Shown: in pieces, positions 26,501 through 35,592 of the stretch
How the letters are laid out: every line of letters starts with the position of its first letter
How positions within the stretch are numbered: the stretch's first letter is position 1
Source: Palsa-504 sp963808315
GTDB taxonomy: Bacteria; Actinomycetota; Actinomycetes; Streptosporangiales; Streptosporangiaceae
Assembly: GCA_963808315.1 (NCBI GenBank)
Contig: CAWEFK010000027.1
Coordinates: forward strand, 157,474 to 221,473
DNA length: 64,000 nt
Direction of reading: 5' to 3'
Program-made: the position numbers and the translations under genes
Notes under the pieces: model-generated
Database searches by the model: none
Seen by the model: only the letters and a program-made list of their open reading frames with translations
What the model was told of the DNA's origin: nothing

Positions 26501-26584
26501 CCGAAACCGGCACCCGGAACGGAAACAGTTCTCCAGGGTCAGCCACCCTGTTATTGCTTGCAGTCGTTCCCAAGCGCAGAAGAC

Positions 26585-26618
26585 ATATCCGGACAAGTAT
26601 TTTGATGTGTCCGGATAT
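26585..26618. promoter_or_regulatory. Inverted repeat, probable operator
   Basis: ATATCCGGACA (26585-26595) and TGTCCGGATAT (26608-26618) are perfect 11-bp arms with a 12-bp AT-rich spacer. It lies about 85 bases upstream of the secreted-protein start (26704). The AT-rich loop and lack of a T-run argue for a protein-binding site over a terminator. Confidence 0.55.
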
Positions 26619-26831
26619 AGCCAGATTCGCTGATATGCCGCGCCGCAGAATCGGCCTGGGTGAGTGGACATCTCCGCCCAGAAACGAGATCGGGAGGCAA
26701 GTCTTGAAGAGAATCATCGGAGCCCTGGCCGTTCTGCTTGGCATGGCCGCTCTGGCAGGTCCCGCGTACGCGGCGGCCGCTCAGCCGGCCAGCGCGGCCG
26801 GCGCTGCAGCGCGGCGGCACACCCGTCAGCC

Positions 26832-28543
26832 CACTGCCCTTTACTTCCGTGGGCTATGTCCGGTGATGACCGTTTTTTTGGCGTTCGGTGACGGCTTGAC
26901 CGCAGGATGGTCTCGGTGCGGTACGCGGGTGCCGGCGGGCGGAAATGGCGACGAGGCCCCTGCTATGACGGGGGGTGTCTAGTCCAAGCCCGCCAGTCAC
27001 TGGAGCCTCGTTGCCCGCGAATTTTGTCATGCTCGTGCCTGCCCCGTCCACTGCCGGCGATGACGCGGGCCCGCCGGAGGCGGGCCTGGCCGTCCGGGTC
27101 GTGGCCGGGCCTGGCCTGGCCTGAGGACGAGGACTGGCTGGCTGACCTGCGCAGGGAGAGCCTGCCGGAGTCGCTGCTGGCAGACGGGACGATCGCCGCG
27201 GCTGCCGGGGCGGAACACCAGCACCGGCAGGAACGCGCACTGAACGCCGAGGTCACGGCCCTGTGCCTGGTCACCGGCGCGCTGTTCCCGGTCCTTGGCT
27301 ATGACAGCGTCCTCGCCCTGGTCTTCGGCCTGCCCGGCCTGCCGGCCAGGCCCGGCACCCCGGTGCCGGCCGGCCCTGCTTACTCCAAGGCCCGGGCCCG
27401 GTCCGGCGAGGCCCCCGCGCGGGCCATGTTCATGGCCGACGCGGCCCGCGGCGATGTTCCCGCAGGCCAGGACGGGACCGCGTTCGGCCTGGAGCTCACC
27501 CAGATCGACGGCACCACCCTGGAACTGTTCAGCGACCCGCTGCTCGCGGAGGAGTTCGGGATCCCCGCCCCCGGCGCGAAGCCGCTGCTGAGGCTCGTGG
27601 GGCTGCTGCACTCGGGCACCCGCCGGTGGAAGGCCGCCGCCATCGGCCGCTACCTCGACGGGGAGAACGCCCTGGCCGACGGCCTGCAGGACGCGTTCGG
27701 CCGGGGGCAGCTGAACCTCGCCGACCGCGGCTTCTTCTCCATGGACCGCTGGATCCGGTTCTCCGGCACCGGCGCGGACCTGCTGTGGCGCGTCAAGAAC
27801 GCCGCGAAGTGCGTCCCGTTCAGGACCCTGAAGGTACTCAAAGACGGCTCGGAGCTGGTGCTGCTGCGCGAGAGCACGTCCATGCGGGGCCGCCGCCGCA
27901 CGGCTGCCGGCGACCCCGCCCTGTCGTCCCTGCCCGACACGACCGCGCGGCTCGCCTGCTTCACCGTACTGACCCGCACTCGCAGCGGGCGCATGAAAAC
28001 CACCCAGGTCAGGCTGCTCGCCACGCTGCTGGACCCGGACCTGTGCCCGGCCGCGGAACTCGCCGTGCTGTATCAGAAAAGATGGCTAATCGAAATCGCT
28101 TTCTTCCATTTGAAGAAAACTGTCCGCGGCGCCGGCCGCGTCCTGCGCGGGCGCTCCGCCATCCTGGTCCGCCAGGAAGCCTGGGCACTGCTCCTCGCGC
28201 ACAACATGATCGCCGGGCTAGCCGCCCGCGCCGCCGCCACCGCCGACCTGACCCCTGGCGAGATCACCTTCACCGCCGTGCTGTCCCTCGCCCGCGCCGC
28301 GATCACCTCGGACACCTGCTGCCCGCACTGCCACAAGCGACCGACCAGCCAGAACACACCGACCGCCGGGCTCGTCGCCGCCATCGCCGCCCTCCCGCCC
28401 GGCCGCGCGGACCGCCAGCGGACCTCCGGCCGCACCGCCGCCGAACGACGCAAATGGACCAGCGAACCAGCCGAATACACCCTCACCATCGTCCCGTCAA
28501 ACCTCCCGAAAACAGACGTAAGTCCCGGAAGTTAAGGGCAGTG
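26832..28543 (+). mobile_element. IS4-family-like insertion sequence, 1712 bp
   Basis: The ends CACTGCCCTTTACTTCCG (left) and the complement of CGGAAGTTAAGGGCAGTG (right) are imperfect 18-bp inverted repeats. The element is flanked by perfect 10-bp direct repeats CCCGTCAGCC at 26822-26831 and 28544-28553, a duplication size usual for IS4-family elements. It carries one transposase gene. The perfect duplication implies a fairly recent insertion. Confidence 0.85.
27060..28535 (+). CDS. IS4-family transposase
   Basis: A 491-residue DDE transposase. The IS4 signature Y-x2-R-x3-E-x6-K is seen in YQKRWLIEIAFFHLKK; upstream are the aspartate blocks (GLELTQIDGTTLELF and LADRGFFSM). An N-terminal IS4-type domain precedes. 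The start is uncertain: ATG 27060 is in frame, but the region just before it keeps coding character in another frame, so the N-terminus may be frameshifted. The C-terminus has a CPHC pair (SDTCCPHCHK). Confidence 0.82.
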   Translation: MTRARRRRAWPSGSWPGLAWPEDEDWLADLRRESLPESLLADGTIAAAAGAEHQHRQERALNAEVTALCLVTGALFPVLGYDSVLALVFGLPGLPARPGTPVPAGPAYSKARARSGEAPARAMFMADAARGDVPAGQDGTAFGLELTQIDGTTLELFSDPLLAEEFGIPAPGAKPLLRLVGLLHSGTRRWKAAAIGRYLDGENALADGLQDAFGRGQLNLADRGFFSMDRWIRFSGTGADLLWRVKNAAKCVPFRTLKVLKDGSELVLLRESTSMRGRRRTAAGDPALSSLPDTTARLACFTVLTRTRSGRMKTTQVRLLATLLDPDLCPAAELAVLYQKRWLIEIAFFHLKKTVRGAGRVLRGRSAILVRQEAWALLLAHNMIAGLAARAAATADLTPGEITFTAVLSLARAAITSDTCCPHCHKRPTSQNTPTAGLVAAIAALPPGRADRQRTSGRTAAERRKWTSEPAEYTLTIVPSNLPKTDVSPGS

Positions 28544-28997
28544 CCCGTCAGCCCGGCCGTGGCCGCAGCATGACAGCGGACTGTGCTGGAACGACGCCAG
28601 CGGAAACGACCTGCGAGCCATCAAGGGTACGCTGAGCAATTACACCAATGTCTGGCAGAAGACGTGGGATGGTTACACCGTTTATGCCCGGGAACTCGCC
28701 GCTCGCAAAGCCAGTGCATCACCTGGCAGCCGTCGGGCCAGGACTTCGGTCTGGCGACCTGCAACGGCCGCCCGTACCAGGAATTTCTTTACATCGACGA
28801 CCTCATCTACAGCGAAGGCGCCAGTCCAGGGAACACACCGACCTACTATCTGTGCTCAGCCTCGGGCAGCCCGTCCAACGTGATCGCGGCGACAGGCTCG
28901 TACGGAAAGACAACTCCGGAGTGCCTGTGGCCGGCCGGATAATGATCCATGCTCTGGCAGTGGCCTTCATTTCGGGGAAGGCCACTGCCGTATCGGT

Positions 28998-29657
28998 CTG
29001 GCCGAGGGTCGAACAGATTGTCGACAGCTGAGAGCCCTCGACGACCTGACCGAGGAAGATCTCGGTGCGTCGCTCGGCCTGTCCGGCCGCCATCTTCGCC
29101 GGCTGTTCGTCCAGCATCTGGGCGTCACACCTGACTGCCAGGACACGTTCCGTGCGACCCCGCTGGATCTGCGCGCCAGGCGCCGGGCCAAGGACAGAAT
29201 TGCGGTCGATGGCGGCATCGCGCTCCGGCTGACCTTCGACGGTCCGCTCGACTGGGACGCCATGCTGCAGTGGATGCGGTCAAGGGCGATACCGGGAGTC
29301 GAGCATGTCACCGTACGGGTGGACCTGGACATCCACGGCGACCGGCGGCCGCTGCCCGCCGGGCTGGACCTCGCGGCCTACCGGGTCATCCAGGAGGCGA
29401 TCACCAACGTGATCAAGCATGCCGCGACGGACCGCTGCCGGGTCGCGGTCGGCTACGCGGACCAGTCGCTGAACCTGGAGATCACCGACAACGGGATCGG
29501 TCCGGCCCCAGGCACGCCAGACCCGGGAACCGGTCACGGCATCACCGGGATGCGTGAGCGGGCCAGCATGTACGGCGGGGAGTTCAGTGCCGCGCCCCGG
29601 CCGGAGGGCGGTTTCCGGGTCAGCGCCCGGTTCCCGCTGACCGGCGCCGCGGCATGA
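28998..29657 (+). pseudogene. Chimera: Ada/AlkA remnant fused in frame to a histidine-kinase C-terminus
   Basis: One open frame joins two unrelated pieces. The first (about 29010-29308) is an AraC-type helix-turn-helix plus the start of the AlkA N-terminal domain (LRALDDLTEEDLGASLGLSG, then FRATPLDLRARRRAKDR, LRLTFDGPLDWDAML, RAIPGVEHVT), with about 45 residues missing inside the helix-turn-helix. The second (from about 29310) is the ATPase end of a NarL-partner kinase: AAYRVIQEAITNVIKHA, DNGIG, GHGITGMRERA. The phospho-accepting domain is absent, so it cannot be a working kinase alone. The stop overlaps the response-regulator start. Confidence 0.75.
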
Positions 29658-30325
29658 CCATCCGGGTGCTGGTCGCCGATGACCAGGCCTTGATCCGCGG
29701 CAGCTTCCGGATCCTCGTGGACACCGCACCCGACCTGGCCTCGGTCGGCGAGGCGGCGACCGGGGCCCAGGCCGTCGAGGCGGCGCGGCGGGAAACACCA
29801 GACGTGGTGCTGATGGACATCCGCATGCCCGGCATGGACGGCATCGAGGCGACCCGGCGGATCACCGCGGACGCGGCGACGTCCGCCGTCCGGGTGCTGA
29901 TCCTGACCACCTTCGACCTCGACGAGTACGTCTTCGCCGCCCTGCGGGCCGGCGCCAGCGGCTTCCTGCTCAAGGACACGCCGCCGACCGACCTGCTGGC
30001 CGCGATCCGGGTCGTCGCGGCCGGCGACGCGCTGCTCGCTCCCGGCGCCACCCGCCGGCTGATCGAGGAATTCACCCGCCGTCCCGAACCCGCGCCGCGC
30101 CCGGCGACCGCGCCCGAGGAGATAACCGAGCGCGAACGCGAGGTGCTGACCCTGGTCGGTCTGGGCCTGTCCAACACCGAAATCGCGGACCGGCTGCACG
30201 TCAGCCTGTCTACGGCCAAGACCCACATCGGCCGCCTGCTCATGAAGCTCGGCGCCCGCGACCGCGCCCAGCTAGTCATCGCCGCCTACAACAGCGGACT
30301 GGTCGGCACGTCCAAGCTAACCTGA
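29654..30325 (+). CDS. NarL/FixJ-family response regulator
   Basis: A 223-residue protein with a receiver domain (D9/D10 pair in VADDQ, phospho-acceptor D55 in VVLMDIRMPG, Lys in FLLKDTPP) and a C-terminal LuxR-type helix-turn-helix (ITEREREVLTLVGLGLSNTE to LSTAKTHIGRLL). It overlaps the kinase remnant by four bases. Its proper kinase has lost its N-terminal half, so this regulator may be orphaned. Confidence 0.92.
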   Translation: MTIRVLVADDQALIRGSFRILVDTAPDLASVGEAATGAQAVEAARRETPDVVLMDIRMPGMDGIEATRRITADAATSAVRVLILTTFDLDEYVFAALRAGASGFLLKDTPPTDLLAAIRVVAAGDALLAPGATRRLIEEFTRRPEPAPRPATAPEEITEREREVLTLVGLGLSNTEIADRLHVSLSTAKTHIGRLLMKLGARDRAQLVIAAYNSGLVGTSKLT

Positions 30326-30490
30326 CGCTTAGCCCGGCCGTGGCCCGGCGCTGGACGGCGAATCCCGCGATTCTCGAAGGACCTAGACCGGCAGGCAAAT
30401 GATCAATGCCAAGACCGACGAGCCGTGACCCGGTAGCCGACGGATAACGTGGAGATAGGAACCGGGCGCGGTGAACCCTCCTGCCCTGAG

Positions 30491-30530
30491 ACCGGCGCCC
30501 GGCTCCGGCGCCCGGCTCTGGCGCCCGGCG
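30491..30530. repeat. Short GC-rich tandem repeat
   Basis: Three copies of a 13-bp unit (CGGCGCCCGGCTC, with one base change in the third) between the NarL-type gene and the CBS gene. It is upstream of the CBS ribosome site; it may be a simple slippage product or a weak hairpin. Confidence 0.6.
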
Positions 30531-30563
30531 AAGGGCCCGGGCAGAAAGGTAGAGGTAGAGGAC

Positions 30564-31010
30564 ATGTCCGAGCAGACCAGCGACGCCGCCCCGGTTACCG
30601 CCGCAGACATCATGCGGCCACCGCTGACGACTGTGCAACAGGCCGACCACATCGCTGCGGCCGCCTATCTGATGAAGCGCGCGGGCACGACCGCCCTGGT
30701 GGTCCTGGACCCCCAGTCCGGGCGGCCGTCAGGCATTATCACCGAGGCGGACATTGCCCACGCGGTCGCCGACGGAAAGGACGTGAACAGTACCCGGATC
30801 CATGCCCTGATGACCGCTCGCCCGACCGTCATCACGACCACGACTAGCGTCCGTGACGCGGCCCAGGTCATGACGAGCGGCCATTTCCGGCACCTGCCAG
30901 TCGTCGGCGACGAAGGCCTGGCCGGAATCGTCGACATCACCGATGTGTGCCGCGCGTTGCTCGAACCCGGCGTTTCCCCGCCGCCCACTGGCACGGCCCA
31001 GCCGGAGTAG
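30564..31010 (+). CDS. CBS-domain-pair protein
   Basis: A 148-residue cytosolic protein made of two CBS motifs (DIMRPPLTTVQQADHIAAAAYLMKRAGTTALVV and ALMTARPTVITTTTSVRDAAQVMTSGHFRHLPVV). Free-standing CBS pairs bind adenine nucleotides and act as energy or redox sensors. ATG 30564 follows GGTAGAGG; the longer in-frame extension upstream is low-complexity. It resembles the Hrp1 type of small CBS proteins, but no DosR box is evident. Confidence 0.88.
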   Translation: MSEQTSDAAPVTAADIMRPPLTTVQQADHIAAAAYLMKRAGTTALVVLDPQSGRPSGIITEADIAHAVADGKDVNSTRIHALMTARPTVITTTTSVRDAAQVMTSGHFRHLPVVGDEGLAGIVDITDVCRALLEPGVSPPPTGTAQPE

Positions 31011-31205
31011 CCGCCCGGCGGCGAAAGCGCGCTCACGGGCACCCCGGCCAGGCCTGCCGGCCCTGAGTTCACGCGCGCGGCTGGCCCACCGGATGCCGGC
31101 GCTCCGGCAGCCTCAGTGTGCGCCGGCCGGTCTGCCATCACCACTGGCCTGCGCGGCCCCGCCGTTTCTCGCGCGGCCCGTGAAAGACACCCGCCGTTCG
31201 CGACA

Positions 31206-31225
31206 AGTAGGAGTGACGGCCTACT
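31206..31225. promoter_or_regulatory. Inverted repeat upstream of ECF sigma gene
   Basis: AGTAGG (31206-31211) and CCTACT (31220-31225) around an 8-bp spacer, 20 bases before the leader ORF. Short arms, so only a candidate operator. Confidence 0.35.
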
Positions 31226-31244
31226 CGCACCAAGGAGCGGCGAC

Positions 31245-31265
31245 ATGACGGACTGGCTCACGTGA
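31245..31265 (+). CDS. Hexapeptide leader ORF (MTDWLT) overlapping the sigma start
   Basis: AAGGAG is seven bases upstream of ATG 31245. Six codons later TGA overlaps the GTG start of the sigma gene (GTGA). The sigma GTG itself has no ribosome site, so its translation may depend on termination-reinitiation here. An indel fusing the two frames cannot be excluded. Confidence 0.45.
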   Translation: MTDWLT

Positions 31266-31858
31266 CCGCCAGCTCCCCTCGCATGCGGTACGACGACGCG
31301 CAGCAGGTCGAGCTGTCCCTGGGCGACCCGGAGTGCTTCGGGGTGGTATTCGACCGGTACTTCGGCGAGATACACGGATACGTCGCCAAACGGCTCAGCC
31401 GCGACGCCGCAGACGACGTGGCTGCCGAGACGTTCCTGACCGCGTTCAGATCGCGACAACGGTTTGATGCGAGCCGGGGCACGGTGCAAGCGTGGTTGTA
31501 CGGGATCGTGACCAATCACATGAGCGCGTACCACCGCCAGGAGGTACGGGCGTACCGGATCCTGGCGCGAGCTGCCACGCCAGGGGTCGAGGAAGGGCAT
31601 GCGGATCGCATCGCCGAGCGGGTCGACGCCGGAGCGGCGGGTCGCGAGCTTGCGGGGGCGCTCGCGAAGCTTCCCCGAGGCGACCGGGAGGTGCTGCTGC
31701 TCGTCGCACTCGGCGGCCTCAGCCATGCGGACGTCGCGGCGGCGCTTGGCATTCCGTACGGCACGGTGGGCTCCCGGCTGAACCGGGTCCGCAAGAAGCT
31801 GCGCGGGCTCGCCAGCGTTCCGCTTGAGATCGAACGGGAGGACAGCGGCCATGGATGA
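31262..31858 (+). CDS. ECF RNA polymerase sigma factor
   Basis: A 198-residue sigma-70 family protein. Region 2 reads FGVVFDRYFGEIHGYVAKRLSRDAADDVAAETFLTAF and region 4 reads ALAKLPRGDREVLLLVALGGLSHADVAAALGIPYGTVGSRLNRVRKKL. Its stop overlaps the start of a CU044_5270-family gene, a common actinobacterial pair in which the membrane partner is thought to hold or modulate the sigma factor. Confidence 0.9.
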   Translation: MTASSPRMRYDDAQQVELSLGDPECFGVVFDRYFGEIHGYVAKRLSRDAADDVAAETFLTAFRSRQRFDASRGTVQAWLYGIVTNHMSAYHRQEVRAYRILARAATPGVEEGHADRIAERVDAGAAGRELAGALAKLPRGDREVLLLVALGGLSHADVAAALGIPYGTVGSRLNRVRKKLRGLASVPLEIEREDSGHG

Positions 31859-33123
31859 GCTGCAGCTGGTGCGAGACTTTTTCGGCGAGCCGTCGCCGCC
31901 GGACCCGGATATGGTTGCCGCCGCGAAGGCGCGCATGTCCGCCGGGGGACCAGCCGTCAGGCGCCGATCCGGCAAACGCCCGCGGCCCGGTCGGCGCAGG
32001 GGCCTGTTGCTGCGGCTGGGCATTCCCGCTGTGGCCGCCACGGCGGCGGCGGTCGTCGCCGCCGTGGCCGTGGCCCCGGGGCCTGCCGTGCGCAAGCCGG
32101 CCGCGGTGGGACCGGCGCCCGCGGTCTCACACGGGGCCGGCGGCATCGCCATATTCCAGTTGCCGGGTGGTGCCGCCGTCGGCGGTTCGGTCGGCTCGGG
32201 CCGGGAAATCCTGCTCACGGCGGCCAGGACGGCGGCGAAAGCGGCGCAGCCCGCTCCGGAGCGCTATTACGTGACGCCGGGAATCGTCGGCAACTTTGTC
32301 CGGGTAGGGCCGCCTGGCAAACCGCTACCTGGTCCTTGAGGTGGTCAACACGCAGTACTGGGCGGCGACGAACCCGCGTGACGGCAGCCCGGACATGTCG
32401 CAGGCCCGCTACGTGCAGGCAGCCTCACCCGCCGACGAGGCCGCATGGCGCCGGGACGGCTCGCCTCGAGTATGGAAGGACGTCGGCCAGGAAACAGGCC
32501 TGGCCGATCCGGTCGCGCCATCCGATGGGTGGTTGCGCCCGTTGACCACGGCTCCCGGGAAGCTGACCGCGATCACCGCCGCGTACGGCGCGCAGCCGTT
32601 CAACGTGGGCGACGAAGCCTTGTCCCTGCGCCAACTGCAGGCCCTGCCGGCCGACCCGGCCAAGCTCAAGGCCCTCCTGCTGGCGGGCTGGTCGGGTCGT
32701 AGCAGCACTTCTTACCTCTTCCAGACGATCCCAGCGGTCCTGGAGATGCCGGTGACACCAGCGGTCCGGGCCGCGCTATACAAACTGCTGGCCAGCCTGC
32801 CCGGAGTGCAGGATACGGGCGCGGTCACCGACGTCGCCGGGCAGCAAGGCGCCGCGGTCGCCTACACCGCCAGGTACTCGAACTGCGGCACGCAGACCGA
32901 CCTGACGTCCTCGGCCGTGTCCAACGCCCCGCTGTTCTCCTCCTGCACCATCCAGCAGGTCCTGGTCATCGGCCTCGATGACGGGATGCCACTGGCGGAG
33001 GAACTCCGCTACACCCAGCTGCCAGCCGGCCAGCACTGGTCGGCACCGGACGGCCTGTTCTCCTATGAGGTCTTCGGCACCCCCTACTGGACGAACCACG
33101 ACCGTCCGAGCCCCCCGAAGTAG
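31851..33123 (+). pseudogene. CU044_5270-family membrane protein, one frameshift
   Basis: Starts at ATG 31851, overlapping the sigma stop. The N-terminal cytosolic part (MDELQLVRDFFGEPSPP), one membrane helix (about residues 52-75) and an outer domain run to about residue 155. An extra A in GGCAAACCGC near 32320 shifts the frame. Without it, NRYLVLEVVNTQYWAATNPRDG joins directly to the second part, which runs to 33123. Corrected length is about 423 residues, normal for the family. Probably a sequencing or recent slippage indel; the function would be sigma-linked envelope sensing. Confidence 0.8.
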
Positions 33124-33179
33124 CAGGGGCACCGTAGGCCAGCTGCCTTACCTCTGCTTGCCCGGGCTGGTCATTGTCA

Positions 33180-35540
33180 TCAAGGCACGGCCCGGTAACC
33201 CAGGCTCAGCACAACCGGGACGGCCCCGAAGGGCAGGCGGGACCGCGTGCCGGGTTTGTCCGGCGCGCGCGGGTCATTTATGTCGGGCCAGCGCATCTTC
33301 AGGTGCTGGGTGGTCAGTCCCGCTACCGAGTACGGGAATTCCATGGCCGAGATGGCGTGCACCTGCAGTAGGGCGCCCCACCGGAACGCGGCGAACACCT
33401 TGGCTAGCTCGCGGACCGGCAGGGGACGCCGCGCGGTGAGGCGGATGAGGTAAACCGCTTCGGCCAGCTCGATCAGGTCGCTGGCGCACTGGGCTAGCGC
33501 CGCCGATCTGGTCCGGAACACGGTACCGTCCGGATTGGCGGTACCCAGCTTCTCGCCCTGCACCGGCGAGTAACGCGGCCGGGCCTGGCACTGCATCCAG
33601 TCGCAGGCCGCCAGCAGCTCCCAGGAGATCCCAGTACGGCTGGCCACATCCTGGTATAGCGGCTGCGCCCGGGTCAGCGGGCCCTTGGCCGTCGCGACGA
33701 AGCCGGCGGTTACCGCCTGCGGAATCTGCGGCACATAACCGCGGGTGCTCATCCGCGAGCCTCGGGGCGCGATCCGCGGCCCGGGCCGCTGTCCCGCTTC
33801 CAGCGCGCGTGGCATGGCCGGCATCCGCCCCGTCTTACCCTCGACGTCCGGCACACTGGGCCGTGACCCGCTGCCGCTCCGCCTGCTTCCGGCCGCGCGC
33901 GCCCCGGCCACGCCGGCCGCCAGGGCGCCGGCCACCCCAGGAATCCTCGCCCCGCCAGGAATTCCCGTGCCCCCGGGAACAGCGGGGGCCCCGCGAGCTC
34001 CCCAGCCCCCGGGAACGCCCGCGACCTCCCGGACACCTGGCGCCGCCCCGGCCGACGTCCTGTCGGCCGGCGCCCCCTGATCCGAGGTGCCCGGCACGGC
34101 TGCCAGCGGCGCCACCGCTTGCTGGCCCGCGACCTGATGCTCCGGGGGCGCGACCGCCTGCGCGGCGGCCGGGGGCGCGGGATCGTAGCGGTACAGGTTG
34201 TACTGCCGCATCAGCGCGATCAGGCTGGAGCCGTAGTCCGGGTCGGTGGCGTAGACGCCGGTCAGGGCGGCCGCGAACGCGTCCGGGACGTGCCGGGCCG
34301 CCATGGCGTGCTGGTAGGCCTGGCCTGTGGCCAGCAGCTGGCTGTGATCCGCGATGCTCTCCGCGATGTTGCGGTACACCCGGAACGGGGCGGTGCGGGT
34401 CACCCAGGTGCCGTTCTCGTACTCCTGGGTCGGCCGCATGTCACTGCCGGCCGGACCGGTTCCCTTGATCCCGAACAGGTTGTGGTCCGCCGTCGCGAGC
34501 TCGCTCTGCCCCCAGCCCGATTCGTCGATGGCCTGCGCTATGGTGACCGCGGCCGGAATGCCGTACCTCTGCTGCGCCGCGATGGCTCCCGGCGCCACCA
34601 GGCTGATGAACGCCTGCTGGGCAGCGGTGCCCGGGCCGCCCGTCGGCTGGTCGTGCCTGGTGTAGCTGGGAGCGGGCTGCCGCGGCGGAGCTGCCGTCCT
34701 GGGGTGGCTGCGAGCGTCCCCGGGATGGCCGCCGATCCGTGGTCCGGCCGGGTCGCGTCCCGGCGACTCCGATGTCATCCCCGGCACCTGGGCTGCGTCA
34801 GCCGCGGCGTGCAGCCGCCCCGCCGGCCTGGCCGTCTGCCTGACGAGCTCGCCGTTGTCGACGAATCCGAGCACGCCCTGGGCGGCGAGCGGGGCCGGGA
34901 ACTTGTGCGCGTTCACGGTGAGGTCCGGCAGCGAGTCCGCGCCGACGGTGTACAGAGCGGCGCCGGCATACCCGGTGACCACCTCCACGTGTCCGTCGAA
35001 CAGCACCCAGTCGCCCGGCCGCGGCCGGTAGCCGTCGCCGAGCGGGTGCCAGCGGTGATGCGCCTGCGCGTCCTGCAACATCGACACCACGTCCGGCGAC
35101 GCCGGGTTGGGCTGCACACGGACATCGGCCCACCGGTGCAGCGGCCACGGGTAAGAGTCACCCCCGGTCACCCAGCTTTGCTGTCCGGCCGCCTGGGCGC
35201 CGAGCGCCAGCGTAAGGCTGGCGAACGCCGCGCATGACTGGCCATGGTCGACGCCATCGGTGCTGTCCGCCTGCCAGATAAGCGCCTCCATCTCGGCTGG
35301 CGTCTTGCTCTGCGCCATCTCCAGGTAGTGCTTGGCCACGCTGACGATCCCCGACCGCAGCGCGGTGTCGGTTGACGAGACCGGCGTGTCCAGTGCCGTC
35401 AAATGGGCCGGGATGCCCACCGGGGATGTCAGTTCGGCGACGGTGCCGTGGGCGAAGGTGTATCCGGTCATCGCTCCGCAGGTGCTCAGGCTCACCAGCG
35501 CGGTGGCCTGCCGCCAGGCCGGCTTCTTCACGGACCGCAC
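33180..35540 (-). CDS. Secreted multidomain peptidoglycan hydrolase (CHAP-like plus glucosaminidase)
   Basis: A 786-residue protein with a basic N-terminus and hydrophobic signal-like segment (about 10-30). Residues 80-230 look like a CHAP amidase/endopeptidase: C103 in DHGQSCAAFASL and H184 in GDWVLFDGHVEVVTGY. Residues 305-453 are a FlgJ/glucosaminidase domain with catalytic E340 in QAIDESGWGQSELA and NLFGIKG. A Pro/Gly/Ala-rich linker (about 455-610) leads to a C-terminal lytic-transglycosylase-like domain (GISWELLAACDWMQCQARPR). It would cut both peptide and glycan strands of the wall. Upstream by 52 bases is a single-pass membrane partner. Possible roles are sporulation, conjugation or growth. 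Confidence 0.8.
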   Translation of the reverse strand: MRSVKKPAWRQATALVSLSTCGAMTGYTFAHGTVAELTSPVGIPAHLTALDTPVSSTDTALRSGIVSVAKHYLEMAQSKTPAEMEALIWQADSTDGVDHGQSCAAFASLTLALGAQAAGQQSWVTGGDSYPWPLHRWADVRVQPNPASPDVVSMLQDAQAHHRWHPLGDGYRPRPGDWVLFDGHVEVVTGYAGAALYTVGADSLPDLTVNAHKFPAPLAAQGVLGFVDNGELVRQTARPAGRLHAAADAAQVPGMTSESPGRDPAGPRIGGHPGDARSHPRTAAPPRQPAPSYTRHDQPTGGPGTAAQQAFISLVAPGAIAAQQRYGIPAAVTIAQAIDESGWGQSELATADHNLFGIKGTGPAGSDMRPTQEYENGTWVTRTAPFRVYRNIAESIADHSQLLATGQAYQHAMAARHVPDAFAAALTGVYATDPDYGSSLIALMRQYNLYRYDPAPPAAAQAVAPPEHQVAGQQAVAPLAAVPGTSDQGAPADRTSAGAAPGVREVAGVPGGWGARGAPAVPGGTGIPGGARIPGVAGALAAGVAGARAAGSRRSGSGSRPSVPDVEGKTGRMPAMPRALEAGQRPGPRIAPRGSRMSTRGYVPQIPQAVTAGFVATAKGPLTRAQPLYQDVASRTGISWELLAACDWMQCQARPRYSPVQGEKLGTANPDGTVFRTRSAALAQCASDLIELAEAVYLIRLTARRPLPVRELAKVFAAFRWGALLQVHAISAMEFPYSVAGLTTQHLKMRWPDINDPRAPDKPGTRSRLPFGAVPVVLSLGYRAVP

Positions 35541-35592
35541 GGAATCAGATCCTTCCCCGGCCCCGGACTGTGCCGCCGGTGCTGAATCGTCG

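Larger units (their letters stand above)
26704..28942 (+). pseudogene. Secreted protein gene split by an IS4-like insertion
   Basis: The 5' part starts at TTG 26704 after GGGAGG and encodes a signal peptide (MKRIIGALAVLLGMAALAG then PAYAAA). It is cut at 26831. The rest resumes after 28553 with LCWNDASGNDLRAIKGTLSN and, after a further frame change near 28690, SQCITWQPSGQDFGLATCNG to the stop at 28942. Joining the halves at the target duplication does not restore one frame, so the gene has extra indels besides the insertion. The cysteine-containing mature part is not a family I recognise; it would be exported. Confidence 0.7.
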
